64,000 nt of DNA from Erythroxylum novogranatense (GCA_029891385.1 CM057228.1:68208523-68272522); one strand, 5' to 3'. Counted from the first letter of the stretch, positions 1-11,640 are shown. Translations and numbers: made by a program. Notes: a model not told the origin generated them from the letters alone.

Positions 1-111
1 AGCCAACGACGTGGCAAGTAAAGGTTGAATGAGATAAATAGAGAATGCATGCGCCTGTTGATATTCAGAATCAAGGGATGCCCCAATTTGCATGACATTA
101 TGTATCAGAAT
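1..111 (-). CDS. GPT: GPT exon 6 (runs off window)
   Basis: Starts after an acceptor GTAG at 115-112 and stays open to base 1. It encodes [20 protein letters not shown] and then [17 protein letters not shown]. The 74-bp intron 5 separates it from exon 5. Whether the exon continues past base 1 cannot be seen. Confidence 0.9.
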   Translation of the reverse strand, partial: MLIHNVMQIGASLDSEYQQAHAFSIYLIQPLLATSLA

Positions 112-3100
112 CTACAAAATCAGCACATTGTCAGATGCTGTAAAATGTCAAATTCCAACCATATATACTAAACCTTTGAGCTTACAGCAGAGGCAATGAC
201 AACTGTTTGGCCCACTTCAAGGCCATTGATACCAGCGTGAATGTTAATTGAATTTGTGCAGAAAACTGTCAAAAGCCCCATGTATAGTTTATACATCCAT
301 CCTGTAAAACAATGAACAATATTTTACAACAAAGTTAGTACTTCAGTGTCTATCTTAGCAGTTTCAAAGCTTAAAATTAGAAATGCTCAGGTATTAAAAT
401 ATCATGCAGCATCTATGCAACTATCTCAAATTATGGGAAATAATTACATCGTTCAAATAATATGTTAAGCAATCTATAGGAAATTTCACTTCTAGGATAC
501 TACCAATTGTAAAATATTTTGTATTGAAAAATTGAAAACTACTATAAACAATCATTTTACTGTTTTCACTTAAAAGTTAACTTTAGAAAAAGTACACACT
601 ATCAGCCTGAAAAATAGAAGATAAGAATGAGAAATGACTTTTAGAGGAAAACTAGGAGAAATTAAAGCCAGTTACATGCTGCTTTACAAATATATCATTT
701 TTGGTTCTACCAATAACAAAGCTGCAGGCAGTATAGTAAATGTTTCACACTGGCACATGAATGCTTCATAATATTATCATCTTAGTAATTGACCCGTCAA
801 TATCAAACACAAATTATTCATTATTCATTTATGTGCAAGATGCCAACATAACAATTCACATTACAAGAAGCACATATTATTCATTATTCATCGATGCACG
901 CTACAAGAACACTTTCCATTTAGTTCCTTGAATGAATATTAACCCTCAGTTGTTCTTTGTTGACCATAGAATGAATGATACGTACCAAATACATTTTCAA
1001 CAATGTATTAGATGGAGCTTCTTAACTAGATGAGACATTTAGCAGTCAAAAGTTTAAAATGACTTTCTTTGGTTAGCTTCTAGAAAATTGGGAAGATGAT
1101 GTTCGTTAGATAATAAAAACTCTAAAACTGCAGCTACCAACACAACTTCATTAGCTTTCCTTGGAAGTAAAGGTTTCTTCTATGTGATTGAGATTTGTAA
1201 TGTTGTTTCATGTGGATTTGAAAAAATAGATATCTTTTATCTAGTTTAACAGTAAAGGGCACTTCCAACTATATTTGAAGCTCTAATTGGACAAGCACAC
1301 CCTACAAAGAGAAAGGAGGGTTATAGTAACTACAAGTTGAATACGATCTCAATATCAGAGTTGAGATCCTTATCATTGAACAATATTACGGAGCTTTTCA
1401 CATGGTCCATTAAGCCAAGCAAGAGTCAGTAGGCCTTTAGACAATCTCTTTTATTTCAAGTCTTCAAATAATCCTATTAGTCAAAATGTCCCCCTCCTCT
1501 CGACAACCTCCTTCCACTACAACCTCACCCCAAACCTCCCAAACTTTCCTCATTTAGTAACTTACCAGACACCACCACCATCTCCATTGAACTAGAAGAC
1601 GCACTTGACCAAAACAACAAACAAACCTCAAAACTGGAAGCCCCTATCGCAAACACACTCCCCCATCACTTCCACTACAACCTCACCCCCGACCTCCCAA
1701 ACTTTCCTCTTTTAGTAACTTACTAGACACCAACACCATCTCCATTGAACCAGAAGATGCACTTGACCAAACCAACAAACAAACCTCAAACCTGGAAACC
1801 CCTATTGCAAACACTCTCCCCCTAACTTCCACTGCAACCTCACCCCCGACCTCCCAAACTTTCCTCATTTAGTAACTTACCAGACACCACCACCATCTCC
1901 ATTGAACCAGAAGATGCACTTGACCAGACCAACAAACAAACCTCAAACCTAGAAACCCCATTGTCTTCTCCGTCATTAACTCCATCATATGATGATCTTG
2001 ATTGGCCCATTGCTCTTAGTAAAGGCAACAGGTCTTGTACATCTCACCCTATTTCAAACTTTGTTTCTTATAACTCATTATCACTGTTATATGCTGTTTT
2101 TGTATCCACTGTCTTCTATGCCTGTACCTAAGTCTTTTTTAGAAGCTTTGGATCATCTTGGATGGAAACATGCCATGGAAGAAGAGATGTTGGCTTTGCA
2201 AGCTAATAATACATGGGACTTAATTACTCTTCCACATGGTCAGACAATTGTGGGTTATCGTTAGGTGTTCACTATTAAGGTCAATTTCGATAGTAGGATT
2301 AATCGTTTAAAAGCTCGCTTGGTAGCTAAGGGTTATACACAGGTGTATAGTGTGGATTATAATGAAACCTTTTCTTTTGTAGCCAAATTGACATTTGTTC
2401 GTGTTCTCATTGCATTGGCAGCCACTCATAATTGGCCTCTTCATCAACTCGATGTAAAAAATGCTTTCCTTCATGGTGATCTTCAAGAGACTAGTTTTAT
2501 GGAGCAACCACCAAGGTATGTTACTCAGGGGAGACTAATCTAGCATGTCGCTTTAACAAATCTTTGTATGGTCTAAAAACGTCATCGAGAGATGCACTTG
2601 GCCGTTTTAGTACAGTGGTTATAAAGTTTGGTCTACATCAATGTGGTGTGGATCACTCTATGTTTTATCGTCACTCCGAGGTTGGTAAACTTCTTTTGAT
2701 CATTTATGTTGATGATATTGTTATTACTGGAGATGATAAAGTAGGAATCCAATCTTTTCCATTCCTACAGATCAAATTTCAAACAAAGGATCTTGGTTTA
2801 CTAAAATATTTTTTGGGTATTGAGATAGCAAGGTTGAAGATCGGGATTTGTCTATCTCAAAGAAAATATGTCCTTGATCTTCTAGAGGAAACAGGTTTGT
2901 TGGGAAAAAAGCCAATTGATAGCCCCATGGAACCAAATGCAGAACTTAATGATGATAAAGGAGATCAGTTGGAAGATCCAATAGTTATTGAAGGCTTGTT
3001 GGTAAACTGAATTATTTGGCTATCACTCGTCTAGCCAAGTGTAATGAGTCAGTTTATGGAATCTCCGTGAACTAGTCATTGGGATGCAATTATTAGAATT

Positions 3101-6100
3101 GTGAAATATTTCAAAGGCTCTCTAGGGCAAGGTCTTCTCTATCAAAATCATGGACACATTCAGATTTAAGGGTATACACATGCAGATTGGGCAGGCTCTT
3201 ATGACCGACGATCTACTTCAAGCTACTGTTTATTTTTGGGTGGAAACATGGTGTCATGGAAAAGTAAAAAGTAATCAATTGTTGCATGTTCTAATGCTAA
3301 GTCTGAGTACAAGGTCGTGGCATATACATGTGAGTTGATTTGGTTGAAGCATCTTCTTAGGGAACTTGGTTTTGACCTCTTCACCCCAATGAAGTTGATT
3401 TGCGAATCAAGTAGCCATTCATATTGCCTCGAATTTAGTCTTTCATAAGAAAAACAAACATATTGAGGTGAATTGTCACTTTGTTCGTGAAAAGCTTCAA
3501 GAGGGATTGATTGAGACACCATATGTCAAGTCAGATGATCCACTTGCTTACTAATCCACCAAGGCACTAGGGAGTCTCAGTTGAAACCTATATTTAACAA
3601 GCTTGGAGCTTATGATATGTATGCTCTAGCTTCGGGGGGAGTGTTAGGAAAGGTCTGTATTAGACGTACGGAATATCTATATTAGGAAAAATATGATCTG
3701 CTCTTTATTGTGTGATTTTCTCTTTATTCCTAAGATCTTTTCCTCATGTAATTGGTTCCATATAAAGGTTACAAGGGTCTTGAGTTATTGTCAAGCCCTC
3801 AATTAACTATTCTCTGATTTTCACAAAGCCCATAATGGTAAAAATAAACAATCAGCAGTTAAGGATTATATAAAACTTAAAAAGCCTGATTTTGTTGGTT
3901 TCTTGTAAACCAAAATAAAGAAGGATATTATAGATTAGTGTATGTGGTTCTTAAGGAGAAACTGGGAAGTTTTGACTAATCATGAGAAACACTTTAGTGG
4001 CACAATAATTGTAGGTTACAACCCTACCAAATTGGAACTAAAGTGGTCTTGCTTAGAGCAAGTGATCCATTGTGAAATGATAGTCATCAACTCCTAAACT
4101 CCAGTTACAATACTAGTAGTGTATGCTTTTAACTTTGAGTTCTAAAGGCAACAACTATAAGAGCAACTAACTCGCTTCAACAGGAATATAAGGATGCCTT
4201 GGCTAGTTGCATGGGACTTCAACTGCATCATTGGCTCGAGTTCATAAACTAGTCCAGATTATAGGGTTAACTGATTTGAGATCATTTGGGAACTTGTTTT
4301 CTTGGATAAACAAGCAGCTGGGAGAATGGTACCTAATGAAAAAACTTGACAAAAGCTTGGTGAATCCATAATCGCTACACCAGTTCCCATTGAGTTCAGC
4401 CACTTTTGGAGAAAAAATCACTTCGAATCACAGTCCTATATTGATAGATTTGGTTGACACAGAAGAGGTTAGGAAAACCCCTTTCAAAGTTTTCAAGTAT
4501 CTTATGAAGCACCCTAACTTTACAGAAGTTGTACTAGAAGGATTGAACTTTGATGTTAGAGGATCCCAAAGCTAGTGCCTTTGTCAAAGATTGAAAGCCA
4601 TCAAGGTCAACATAAAAAAGCTTAACAAAGATTCCAAAGACCCTATGATGATGGAGAAGCAAAATTCCATGAATGAATTATTAAAATGTCATGAGTAAAT
4701 AATGGTTAAGTCAGGAGATAAAGAGCTCAAGAGGAAAGAGGCAGTCCTAATAAGCAATCACAATAGGACCATTGAAAACATTAATTCTCAGCTGAGACAA
4801 AAATCAAGAATGTTTTGGCATAAGGATGGAGAGAGATGCACAAGCTACTATTTCAACTTTATCAAAGCTAGGACAAACAAAAACCAGATCAAATACTTGA
4901 TAGATGGGTAAGGGAACAACTTTTCTAATCAGGAAAACATGAAGAGGATTGCCTATAAACACTAAAGGAAGCAGTTTGGTACTGATGTGAAAACTCCAGA
5001 TGATCTACTAGGGGATATAAAAACAATCTTAAATTAGGACAAATTAGAGCCAATAAAGGAGGTTACCAAAGACGGGATCAAAAAGACTCCTAGTGTTCCA
5101 TTCACCTTGACAAAGCTCTTGGCCCTAATGGGTTCAATGGAAGATTTTTTTTCATCAGAATTGGGATATCATTGGTGAAGTGTTGTCAAAGCTACAAAGG
5201 AGTTCTTTCAAGAAAGGAAAATCATGAAGGAGAGGAACAAAGCCTACATCAACCTCATCACTAAGAAAGGCAATGCCAACAAAATTGAGGAATTTAGACC
5301 TATATAGCCTGTTGTAATGTTATATACAAGGTCCTAGCGAAAATACTGGCTAACAGGATAAGGAACAACTTAAGCAAAATTATCAATCCAACATAGAATG
5401 CACTTGTGAAAGGGAGAATATACTACTCTGTCATAAATTACTCAAAGAATATAACTCCAACACTTCCATGAAAAGTTGTACACTAAAAATAGACCTTGTA
5501 AAAGCTTATGACTCAGAAAGTTGGAAGTTTATTACTAGGGTACTTGAAGTTTCAGGATACCCACTAAATTCAAGGAATGAGTCAAGGAGTGCATCACCAC
5601 AGCTTCCTTTGCAATACTGGTGAATGGAAAGCCAACCAAACTGTTTAAGATAGGGAAAGGGCTTTGTCCCCTTCCTTGTTTGTTTTTGGCATGGAAGTAT
5701 TGTCATGCTCCCTAGCAAGAAATATATCCAATAACTAAGATTTCAAGTACCATTACAGATGTAAAGCTTCCAAAATCTCACACTTAGCCCTTGCAAATGA
5801 TATTCTTTTATTTTGTAGGGCTGAAGAAATCAATCAAACTGCTAATGGACATCTTGGAGAATTTCAAAACTGTGTCAGGACTAAGCTGCGATCCTACTAA
5901 AAGCAACTTTTACTTGTCAGCAAATGTCAACCAGGCAGTAGCAGCAAGGGCAATGGAGATGGGCTTAGGCTAGGCTACCTATTAAATACTGGGTTCTCAT
6001 TTCTCAGAAGAGAATCAGTGCCAAAGACTGCAATCCTTTAATGGACTCATTCAACAAAAGGATCAACCATTAGTGCAACAACTTTCTAAGCTATAGGGGA

Positions 6101-9100
6101 ATACTTCATCTAGTATCCTCAATCCTCAACAACTTGGCAACATACTGGATAAACCATATTGCTTTACCCAAAAGCATCTTCAAAGAGATTGATAGGAAGT
6201 CAAGGGAGTTTCTCTGGGAAGAACCAACAATCAACCCTATAGTGTAAAGGTGAGATAGTCTAAAGTCTGCTCTCTAAGGGACTCTGAAGGCTTAGGTATT
6301 ACCTTAGGAAAGATGATAAGCAAGGTTTGTGTGGCAAAGAAACTTTGGTGGTTATGCAAGCATAAGGAGGAGCTTTGGGTCAGATAGATACATTTTGTTC
6401 ATATAAGAAGCAACAATCTATGGAATATACAACCAAACCAAAGTATGTCTTAGACAGAGGCAAATCTTGGGCACCAGACAGTGGATGCAAGAACATATCA
6501 CACATAGGATTGGAGATGGAGTGTCCACGTTGTTTTGGTTTAATAAATGGCATAATAGAGGCCCTTTATATAGGATTGAGGAAATCCAGCACTTGAAACT
6601 AGTAATTACACCAATACCAAGGTAAAGGCACTCATTAGCAACAACCAATAGAAGTGGCCTTTCCACTACAATAGAGGAGTAGGCATAATCATGGACAGTC
6701 TTCCTCTTTATCAACCTGACTCCTCCAATCAAGACCTAGTACTTTGGCAAATCAATGGATCAATGGAGTTAACACCAAGACTTGCAGAGAACATCTTTAG
6801 CAAGAGCTGAACATCAAAGCGAAGTGGAAAAAACTAAAATGGGACAACGATATCAACCAATCTCATGCTTTCATTCTTTAGCTAGAGATAGGTGGAAGGC
6901 TAACTGTAAAGGACAACATCAAGTTTGCCATCCCATCAAAGGAATGTGAGCTATGTCAGAGGCATATTGAAACTATAGATCACCTAATGGTTGATTGTTG
7001 CTATTCAAACAACATTTAGGAGAAGATCCAAGGACTCTTGAATATAAGGAAGGCAGCCTCCACCTGGAAGAAAGTAATTGAATGCGCTTCTAAAATCAAA
7101 ATGACAAACAAGACAGATTACAAAGTGTTTAAACTATGCCTAACTTCACTGGTTCATAGCCTATGGAAAGACAGGAATGACTCTTTAGAAAGGAAGATAA
7201 AACCTAAGAGCAAACCTTCCAAACAATTTACTTCAATGCAAATTGAACCTACAGGCAAGAGACTTGGTCAAAAGCATTTCACATAGCATGAAGGAAAGAT
7301 GGCTACTAAAATAGAGTACCACTTGATGTAACTTGGAGTGTTTCAATTTCAGTAGGCACTTGAACTTCTTGTTCCTAGTTAACATGAATCTTCTTGTTCC
7401 TAGTTAACATGAATTGTATATATCCCTTATTTATCAATGAATTAACTTTCAAAAAAAAAAAAAGAATCACTTGTCTTTTGATTGTTAGTATATAAGCACT
7501 TAAGAGATTTGTAACACAGAAACAAGATATTTCCAGATATATTGGTGTTTGGGAAACTTAACTTGATTAAGAAATTCTATTAGCTCCAGACAAGATTGAT
7601 AGGTAACAGAAGTAGAAATTGTATTATTTAGGAATCTAGTAGGTACAGCAGTAGCCTTTCCCTCCTGGAAGTGTGATTTCCAGGCCAATACAATATGTAT
7701 TTCTAGAATATGAATGAAGATAATCCCCCCCTCTCTATACCGAATCCTATATATATATTCTATACCTCCTCATTCTCACTCTCTTTCTGTAACTAATTTC
7801 TAACCTCTAGCCTATGTGGCATTTGTATTTGTTCCCTTCCCCATTGTGCCCCTACGGCTGTGTGTAACTAGGAAGGGTGCTAACACAAGATATAACAAGT
7901 CAATCATGAATAGACAACTTCTGTGTTCCAATATTTAACATGTATCTAAGGAGAAACAGATGGGTGTTTAATGAACCGGTACTAGACATTAGCAAACCAA
8001 TAGTAAAGTAGACTTTGATGCAAAGCATAGAATCTTAGTTTTCCTAAATAAGCTATTATGCTAAGCTAAAAGTTGTGTGCTAAGTTTAGCAGAAGAAGTT
8101 GTGCGCTCAGTTTATTTGCTAAGCTACATGCAAAGTGTATCTACTAAATGTTTCATAGCTAAAGGTTCAATTAGCAAAACATAGAAGATAAGAAACATCA
8201 CAACCCAATATCTGTGATGCAGGAGCATTTAGTTTAGATTCCTAGTTAATATTGGATTTCTTACTATTTAGTAGCTCTATTTTCAAGTTCCAGCTACAAT
8301 CTACTTCAATTATAGCCTATTCTATTCTACTTATCTTTGTTTTTCCTTCCCACACTACGTCAATCTGCAAAGCAAAATGTCAAGATGGTCTTGGAATCAA
8401 ATCGATAAGAATCATGAACAAGGTCTTGTAGGTAAAAAGAATATGAAAAATCCCAGCTAATAAGAATTCATTATGAGTGAAATGAATTTATATTTATTTC
8501 CTTAAAAGATCCAGCTCCAAGAAAGCTCAACCTAAAACAATTACATCTTGGAAGCAAATTTTGGGACTTAGGAATCAAGTGATTAGGGAATTCAAGTGTA
8601 TCATTAGGAATGGAAGAGAGAATTAGTTTTAGATTGATAATTGGCAGGAATTCAACCTCTTTTCTTACTAAATAACTACAACTCTTTAAGATCATCACTC
8701 ACTGATTCAACAAAAGTTGTTGCAATAACAGATGGGATGAATTGGAGTTATCCTTGTTATGCTAATAAATGCTTCCCTAAAATTAGTGAAGGACTATTGG
8801 TTCTTAACCCCAACTAGACAAACGAGACATTTGGATTTGGACTATACACAAATCCAAAGCATTTACAAAACCACTCTTGCATGGAAATATTTGTCCCAAT
8901 TGAGCAAACAATACATTGGCATAAGTTGGTTGGCAAGATAAAAGCCTCACCAAAACTTCGTCTATTTTATGGCAGCTATTTAAGAACCAAGGATAGGATA
9001 AAATTCAATATGTCGTGTAAGTGGTATGCCTTATGCGACAGAGATGATGAAACAAGACCCTTAGTACTTTAAATCTCGTCTCTACTATAATTTGACAAAG

Positions 9101-11302
9101 GATACTTAATCTATTTAACCTGCATCATAATCAGGTTACTTGGAGTGGGGTTTTGGAGTAGATAAGCAAGTTACAAAGCTTGGAGGGATATGACCTTATC
9201 ATCTTTAGAATGGTTTTCCAGTTGTGTAATTTATGCCATATGGATTGAAAGGAACCATAGAGTTTTTAAAGGCACCAAACAAGTTGAGCAAGAATTCTGC
9301 CAATGAACTCTGGCTTGGATTCGAGTCATTGATGTTGAAAGCTAGAGAGGGGAAGCTCAACCAGCAAATAACTCTTACATGGGGTCTGTTATAGAAAAAG
9401 AAAGCCACTTCCTTTTATGTTGTGATTATCTATTGCGGCAAGAACACAAGATAGCCTAGAATCGCTTGTTGATCTACATATTTGCTTGCGGGTACACATG
9501 TAATCTCCAATATGTTTAGCTTGTAACTTATATAAGCTTTATAACTTTTGATGTTCCATGAACATGTTTTCAGGAGGTACTCCTATATTTCCTTTTGGAA
9601 GAGCAATATAATTATTCATTTTCCAAAAAAAAACAAAAAAACAAAATAAGAGTTTGAGGAGCAATACAATTATTCATTTTCCAAAAAAAAAAAACAATAT
9701 AAGAGTTTGAGGCATACCAAGGTCCAACATTTCACTTCCAATGTATGGGATCAGAGGTTTGGGTATGATGATGGTTGTGTGTCCAGCATATGCCATTAAC
9801 AATGGCAGTGCAGCAATTGAGGGAAGCAGTAATTTCCTGCTCTTAATAATAAGGGAAAACTTAAGTTATAAAAAAAATCAAAGTTTAGAAATTCATGCAT
9901 CATAAAAGAACTACTCAAGGAAATAAGGTTTCAACTGTTAGTCAATAAAGTGTTAAGAAATTGAAGAAACATAAGAGAACTCACACTCTCCATGGAACAT
10001 CAAGGACATCATCCACAAAGCCCAGCAGAGTCATGAAACAGATGCATGCTAATGCTGCATTGTATTCAACAAGCCACTGATCAAATGAAGCAGTCAGCAC
10101 CGGATCAATATGTTACATCAAATAAGTTGCATATTTAAAGATCCTGGAAGAAAAATCATAGTCAACCAAAACAAAAGAAAGACTACATGTTAAGAGATTT
10201 ACCACCCTAAACTTTAGAAACATTTTCCATTGAATAACAGTTTAACAGAAAAAGTAGGATGGAAGAAGTATCATGGTCAAACTTCAGATATCTGAAAATA
10301 TGGCAACAGGGCAAGCAATCTCTCCTTAAATATATACTACTTTAGGGTAATGAGACTGCTGAAGGTCTAAATTAAGTCCAAGTATTTAGTTTTAACATTA
10401 TTCAACCATTGTCCACAGTTGTGTTATTTGCATTTTAGATATCCGAAATTACATATAACTAAAGCAACTTTATCATATAATGTACACCAAGACATCTAAA
10501 CAATATTTACCAAAAAAAAAAGACATCTAAACAATGCTTCGTGATTATGTATGAGAATTCTTACATTGGAGTCTGCTGTGAAATTAAAATATTGAAACAG
10601 GATTGCTAAGACCAAGAACACTATCCCAACGACAATACCAAGAGACTCTGGCCTGCAGAATAAAAACTTCTATTGGTGAGAAATTGATAAATACTAGAAA
10701 TTTGAACATTTAACATACAAAATATTCGTTTGTTATCAAATAAAATACTACACATGATATATTTTACAATTGCCTTAAAAGTTTTTAACTTGGATAAACA
10801 CGGGAAGGAACCTTCTTTGAACATCTCCATTTAAAAATCTGTCTACCAATCCAACAGGTTGAAATTCAAATCAGATAGATACCCACATCGCCCTGAAATT
10901 CAAATCCAAGGAAAAAAATTGATTGGAATTTGATATAACTCACACTTTGACAGTGCCTTGAGGGGTATCCTTCTTGTTAATATCAAAACCAAAGAGATTC
11001 CTCCTCAAAACGTATCTAGAGGCCACGGGAATAATTTTCACAGTCAAGAAGAAACCCGCAAGACTAAGAACAGCGTTGATGAGGATTGAACGTTTGAGAT
11101 CATGACGGACATTGTAATGGTAAAGGAGCAAATAAAAGTACGGGGCTAAAAGGAAAAGAGAAAGATATACAATAAACCCAGTTTTGGGAGGTGAAATTGG
11201 TGGATTAGTGGTAGCTGTTTCCTGAGGCTGTTGATGGGTTTCAACACGTTCCTTAGTCGTGCTTGCGTTTGTCAACGCCGAAGCTCTCTTTCGAGCCGTC
11301 AT
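1..11302 (-). CDS. GPT: GPT, UDP-GlcNAc:dolichyl-P GlcNAc-1-P transferase (partial)
   Basis: First enzyme of the dolichol-linked oligosaccharide pathway for N-glycosylation in the ER membrane; it transfers GlcNAc-1-phosphate from UDP-GlcNAc to dolichyl phosphate and is the eukaryotic tunicamycin target (known for the family). Six exons join in phase: 11302-10944, 10652-10565, 10076-9985, 9836-9718, 301-186 and 111-1, giving 295 codons; the rest of the gene (about 130-140 codons by family length) lies left of the window. Seen: several hydrophobic segments beginning [20 protein letters not shown] near residue 43, the segment [19 protein letters not shown] in exon 1, the acidic motif [14 protein letters not shown] in exon 3 and [16 protein letters not shown] in exon 5, all typical of the GPT/MraY family. 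Introns all have GT-AG ends. No frameshift or stop was found. The start is the only ATG before the conserved hydrophobic N-terminus. Confidence 0.93.
186..301 (-). CDS. GPT: GPT exon 5
   Basis: 116 nt, with acceptor TTTTACAG ending at 302 and donor GTAAGC at 185-180. It encodes [20 protein letters not shown] and then [18 protein letters not shown], the best conserved block of the family. Confidence 0.93.
312..1480. other. Unassigned AT-rich intron sequence
   Basis: No coding signal, terminal repeat or RNA gene seen. This is probably ancestral intron 4 sequence, or old repeat sequence decayed past recognition. Confidence 0.5.
1511..1985. repeat. Three tandem copies of a ~158-bp unit in Copia pol
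   Basis: Copies start at 1511, 1669 and 1826 (periods 158 and 157) and share the CTTCCACTACAACCTCACCC start, the CCAAACTTTCCTC stretch and an ACCAGAAGATGCACTTGACC-like block. Copies 2 and 3 look closest to each other. The array lies in the spacer between integrase and RT of the Copia element. Long open frames on the minus strand here are by-products of the repeat. Confidence 0.85.
1986..3600 (+). pseudogene. Copia pol remnant: RT and RNase H (Copia-1)
   Basis: Broken Ty1/copia polyprotein. Seen in order: a pre-RT spacer containing [20 protein letters not shown] (about 2003-2062); the RT start with [20 protein letters not shown] (2130-2200); [20 protein letters not shown] and [17 protein letters not shown] (2300-2490); the catalytic [11 protein letters not shown] (about 2705-2737), intact; [11 protein letters not shown]; then a degraded RNase H/tether region to about 3600 ending in a [18 protein letters not shown] tail. 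There are stops and frameshifts at about 2263, 2541 and 3008. Gag, protease and integrase are absent, so the element is 5'-truncated. It lies in GPT intron 4 in antisense. Confidence 0.9.
3642..3827 (+). mobile_element. Short 3' LTR of Copia-1
   Basis: A purine-rich tract (TTCGGGGGGAG, 3631-3641) precedes TGTTAGGAAAGG, the usual PPT/LTR junction after a Copia pol. The LTR includes a TATA-like CATATAAAGG near 3760. The right end is placed near TTTTCACA at 3827, where LINE coding similarity starts. No 5' LTR was found for comparison, so the end is approximate. Confidence 0.6.
3830..7463 (+). pseudogene. Plant L1-type LINE, 5'-truncated, with poly-A
   Basis: Degraded ORF2 remains in order: AP-endonuclease part ([15 protein letters not shown] at about 3860; [14 protein letters not shown] at about 4005; [12 protein letters not shown] at about 4197); RT part ([20 protein letters not shown] at about 5240; ANDILLFYF in the YADD position near 5795; [16 protein letters not shown] at about 5860); and a zinc-binding C-terminus ([19 protein letters not shown] at about 6950-7005) with [13 protein letters not shown] downstream. 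It ends in 13 A residues at 7451-7463 after TTTATCAATGAATTAACTTTC, typical of LINE 3' ends. Many stops; not functional. No convincing target-site duplication was found. Confidence 0.88.
7365..7414 (+). repeat. 25-bp tandem duplication in LINE 3' UTR
   Basis: Two copies of CTTCTTGTTCCTAGTTAACA plus five more bases, starting at 7365 and 7390, just before the poly-A tail. Confidence 0.9.
7483..7885 (+). mobile_element. Candidate solo LTR
   Basis: 403 bp beginning TGTTAG and ending CTAACA, an inverted terminal pair of LTR type, with a TATATATATTCTATACC stretch near 7750 that could be a TATA region. No matching 5-bp flanking duplication and no second copy in the window, so this is tentative. Confidence 0.35.
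7886..8739. other. Unassigned intron sequence
   Basis: AT-rich, with scattered repeats of GCTAAG/CTAAGCTA between 8040 and 8170. No coding or terminal-repeat signal recognised. Confidence 0.4.
8740..9600 (+). pseudogene. Second LINE 3' end (zinc-binding C-terminal part)
   Basis: Frameshifted remnant of the zf-RVT/C-terminal part of a plant [24 protein letters not shown] and [20 protein letters not shown] (about 8908-9030), then [10 protein letters not shown] in place of the usual C..C..ET..HL box, then [20 protein letters not shown] (about 9235-9295), the usual last recognisable block. It is followed by a tail with oligo-A. Endonuclease and RT are absent. It sits in GPT intron 4, antisense to the gene. 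Confidence 0.75.
9601..9713 (+). repeat. Tandemly duplicated LINE tail with A-tract
   Basis: Two copies of about 56-58 bp (about 9601-9657 and 9658-9713), each GAGCAATA(T/C)AATTATTC then TTTTCC, an A-rich tract and TAAGAGTTTGAGG. The second copy ends at the GPT exon 4 donor (9717-9712). Confidence 0.85.
9718..9836 (-). CDS. GPT: GPT exon 4
   Basis: 119 nt, encoding [20 protein letters not shown] and the following [19 protein letters not shown]. The acceptor GAGCAG is just above 9836 and the donor GTATGC is at 9717-9712. The donor directly adjoins a tandemly duplicated LINE tail. Confidence 0.92.
9985..10076 (-). CDS. GPT: GPT exon 3
   Basis: 92 nt, with acceptor CAG at 10079-10077 and donor GTGAGT at 9984-9979. 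It encodes [20 protein letters not shown] and then [10 protein letters not shown]. The double Asp is the conserved acidic pair of the GPT family. Intron 2 is 488 bp. Confidence 0.93.
10565..10652 (-). CDS. GPT: GPT exon 2
   Basis: 88 nt. The acceptor CTGCAG lies at 10658-10653 and the donor begins at 10564. It encodes [19 protein letters not shown] followed by [11 protein letters not shown], a family-typical membrane segment and loop. Intron 1 is 291 bp. Confidence 0.93.
10944..11302 (-). CDS. GPT: GPT exon 1
   Basis: ATG at 11302-11300. It encodes a basic, Thr/Pro-rich N-terminus and the first membrane segments, through [16 protein letters not shown]. The donor GTGAGT lies at 10943-10938. 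The exon ends after two bases of a codon. Confidence 0.93.
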
Positions 11303-11640
11303 TTTTCTATATCTTCCTTTTCTGCTTTCGGTTTATGTGTATTAGTTCTGACGAGTTTAGCGTCTTCACTCTGCCTTGTCTCGGTACCCGCCTGTGTCCG
11401 TCACAACCCAAAAAAGCACTGTTGCGAAAGTATTATGTAGTTAAGCACATTCGACCTATGTTTATCGAGAAAGAAGTCAAAATCATTATCAGTTTCCTCG
11501 ATTTTATTAACATTCTTATATATCAAAATTTTTCTTTATATATTAAAAAAATTCTCATTTTAAGTTGCTCTGTAAATTATCAAAAATATAAACGAAGGTG
11601 TTAAGATTAGAATAAAGATAGTGGGAGAAAATATAAAGCA
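11303..11640 (-). promoter_or_regulatory. GPT 5' UTR/promoter region (tentative)
   Basis: Sequence upstream of the GPT start on the minus strand. A TATA-like AATATATAAAG lies near 11530-11542, about 230 bp from the ATG. No transcript evidence exists in sequence alone, so both the TATA and the extent are guesses. Plus-strand open frames here (11231-11604) overlap exon 1 in antisense and have no recognisable content. Confidence 0.3.

Larger units (their letters stand above)
302..9717 (-). other. GPT intron 4, 9.4 kb, retroelement-filled
   Basis: The donor GTATGC (9717-9712) and the acceptor TTTTACAG (309-302) are intact and the flanking exons join in phase. The intron holds, on the opposite strand to the gene, a Copia remnant (about 1480-3827), a LINE (3830-7463), a candidate solo LTR (7483-7885) and a LINE 3' end (8740-9713). 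The other four visible introns are 74-488 bp. The gene's transcript would carry these elements in antisense. Confidence 0.88.

Noticed and set aside
1683..2028. Two overlapping minus-strand open frames with a shared repeat sequence
   Set aside because: They are antisense by-products of the 158-bp tandem repeat in the Copia spacer.
3820..7480. Target-site duplication of the intron 4 LINE
   Set aside because: TTTTCACAAAG before and GAATCACTTG after the element share only a few bases; not convincing.
7483..7885. Complete solo LTR with target duplication
   Set aside because: TGTTAG/CTAACA ends are present but the flanks (TTGAT and CAAGA) do not match; kept only as a low-confidence feature.
11231..11604. 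Plus-strand frames overlapping GPT exon 1 and its upstream region
   Set aside because: Antisense to a confidently assigned exon, no domain, no conserved features.
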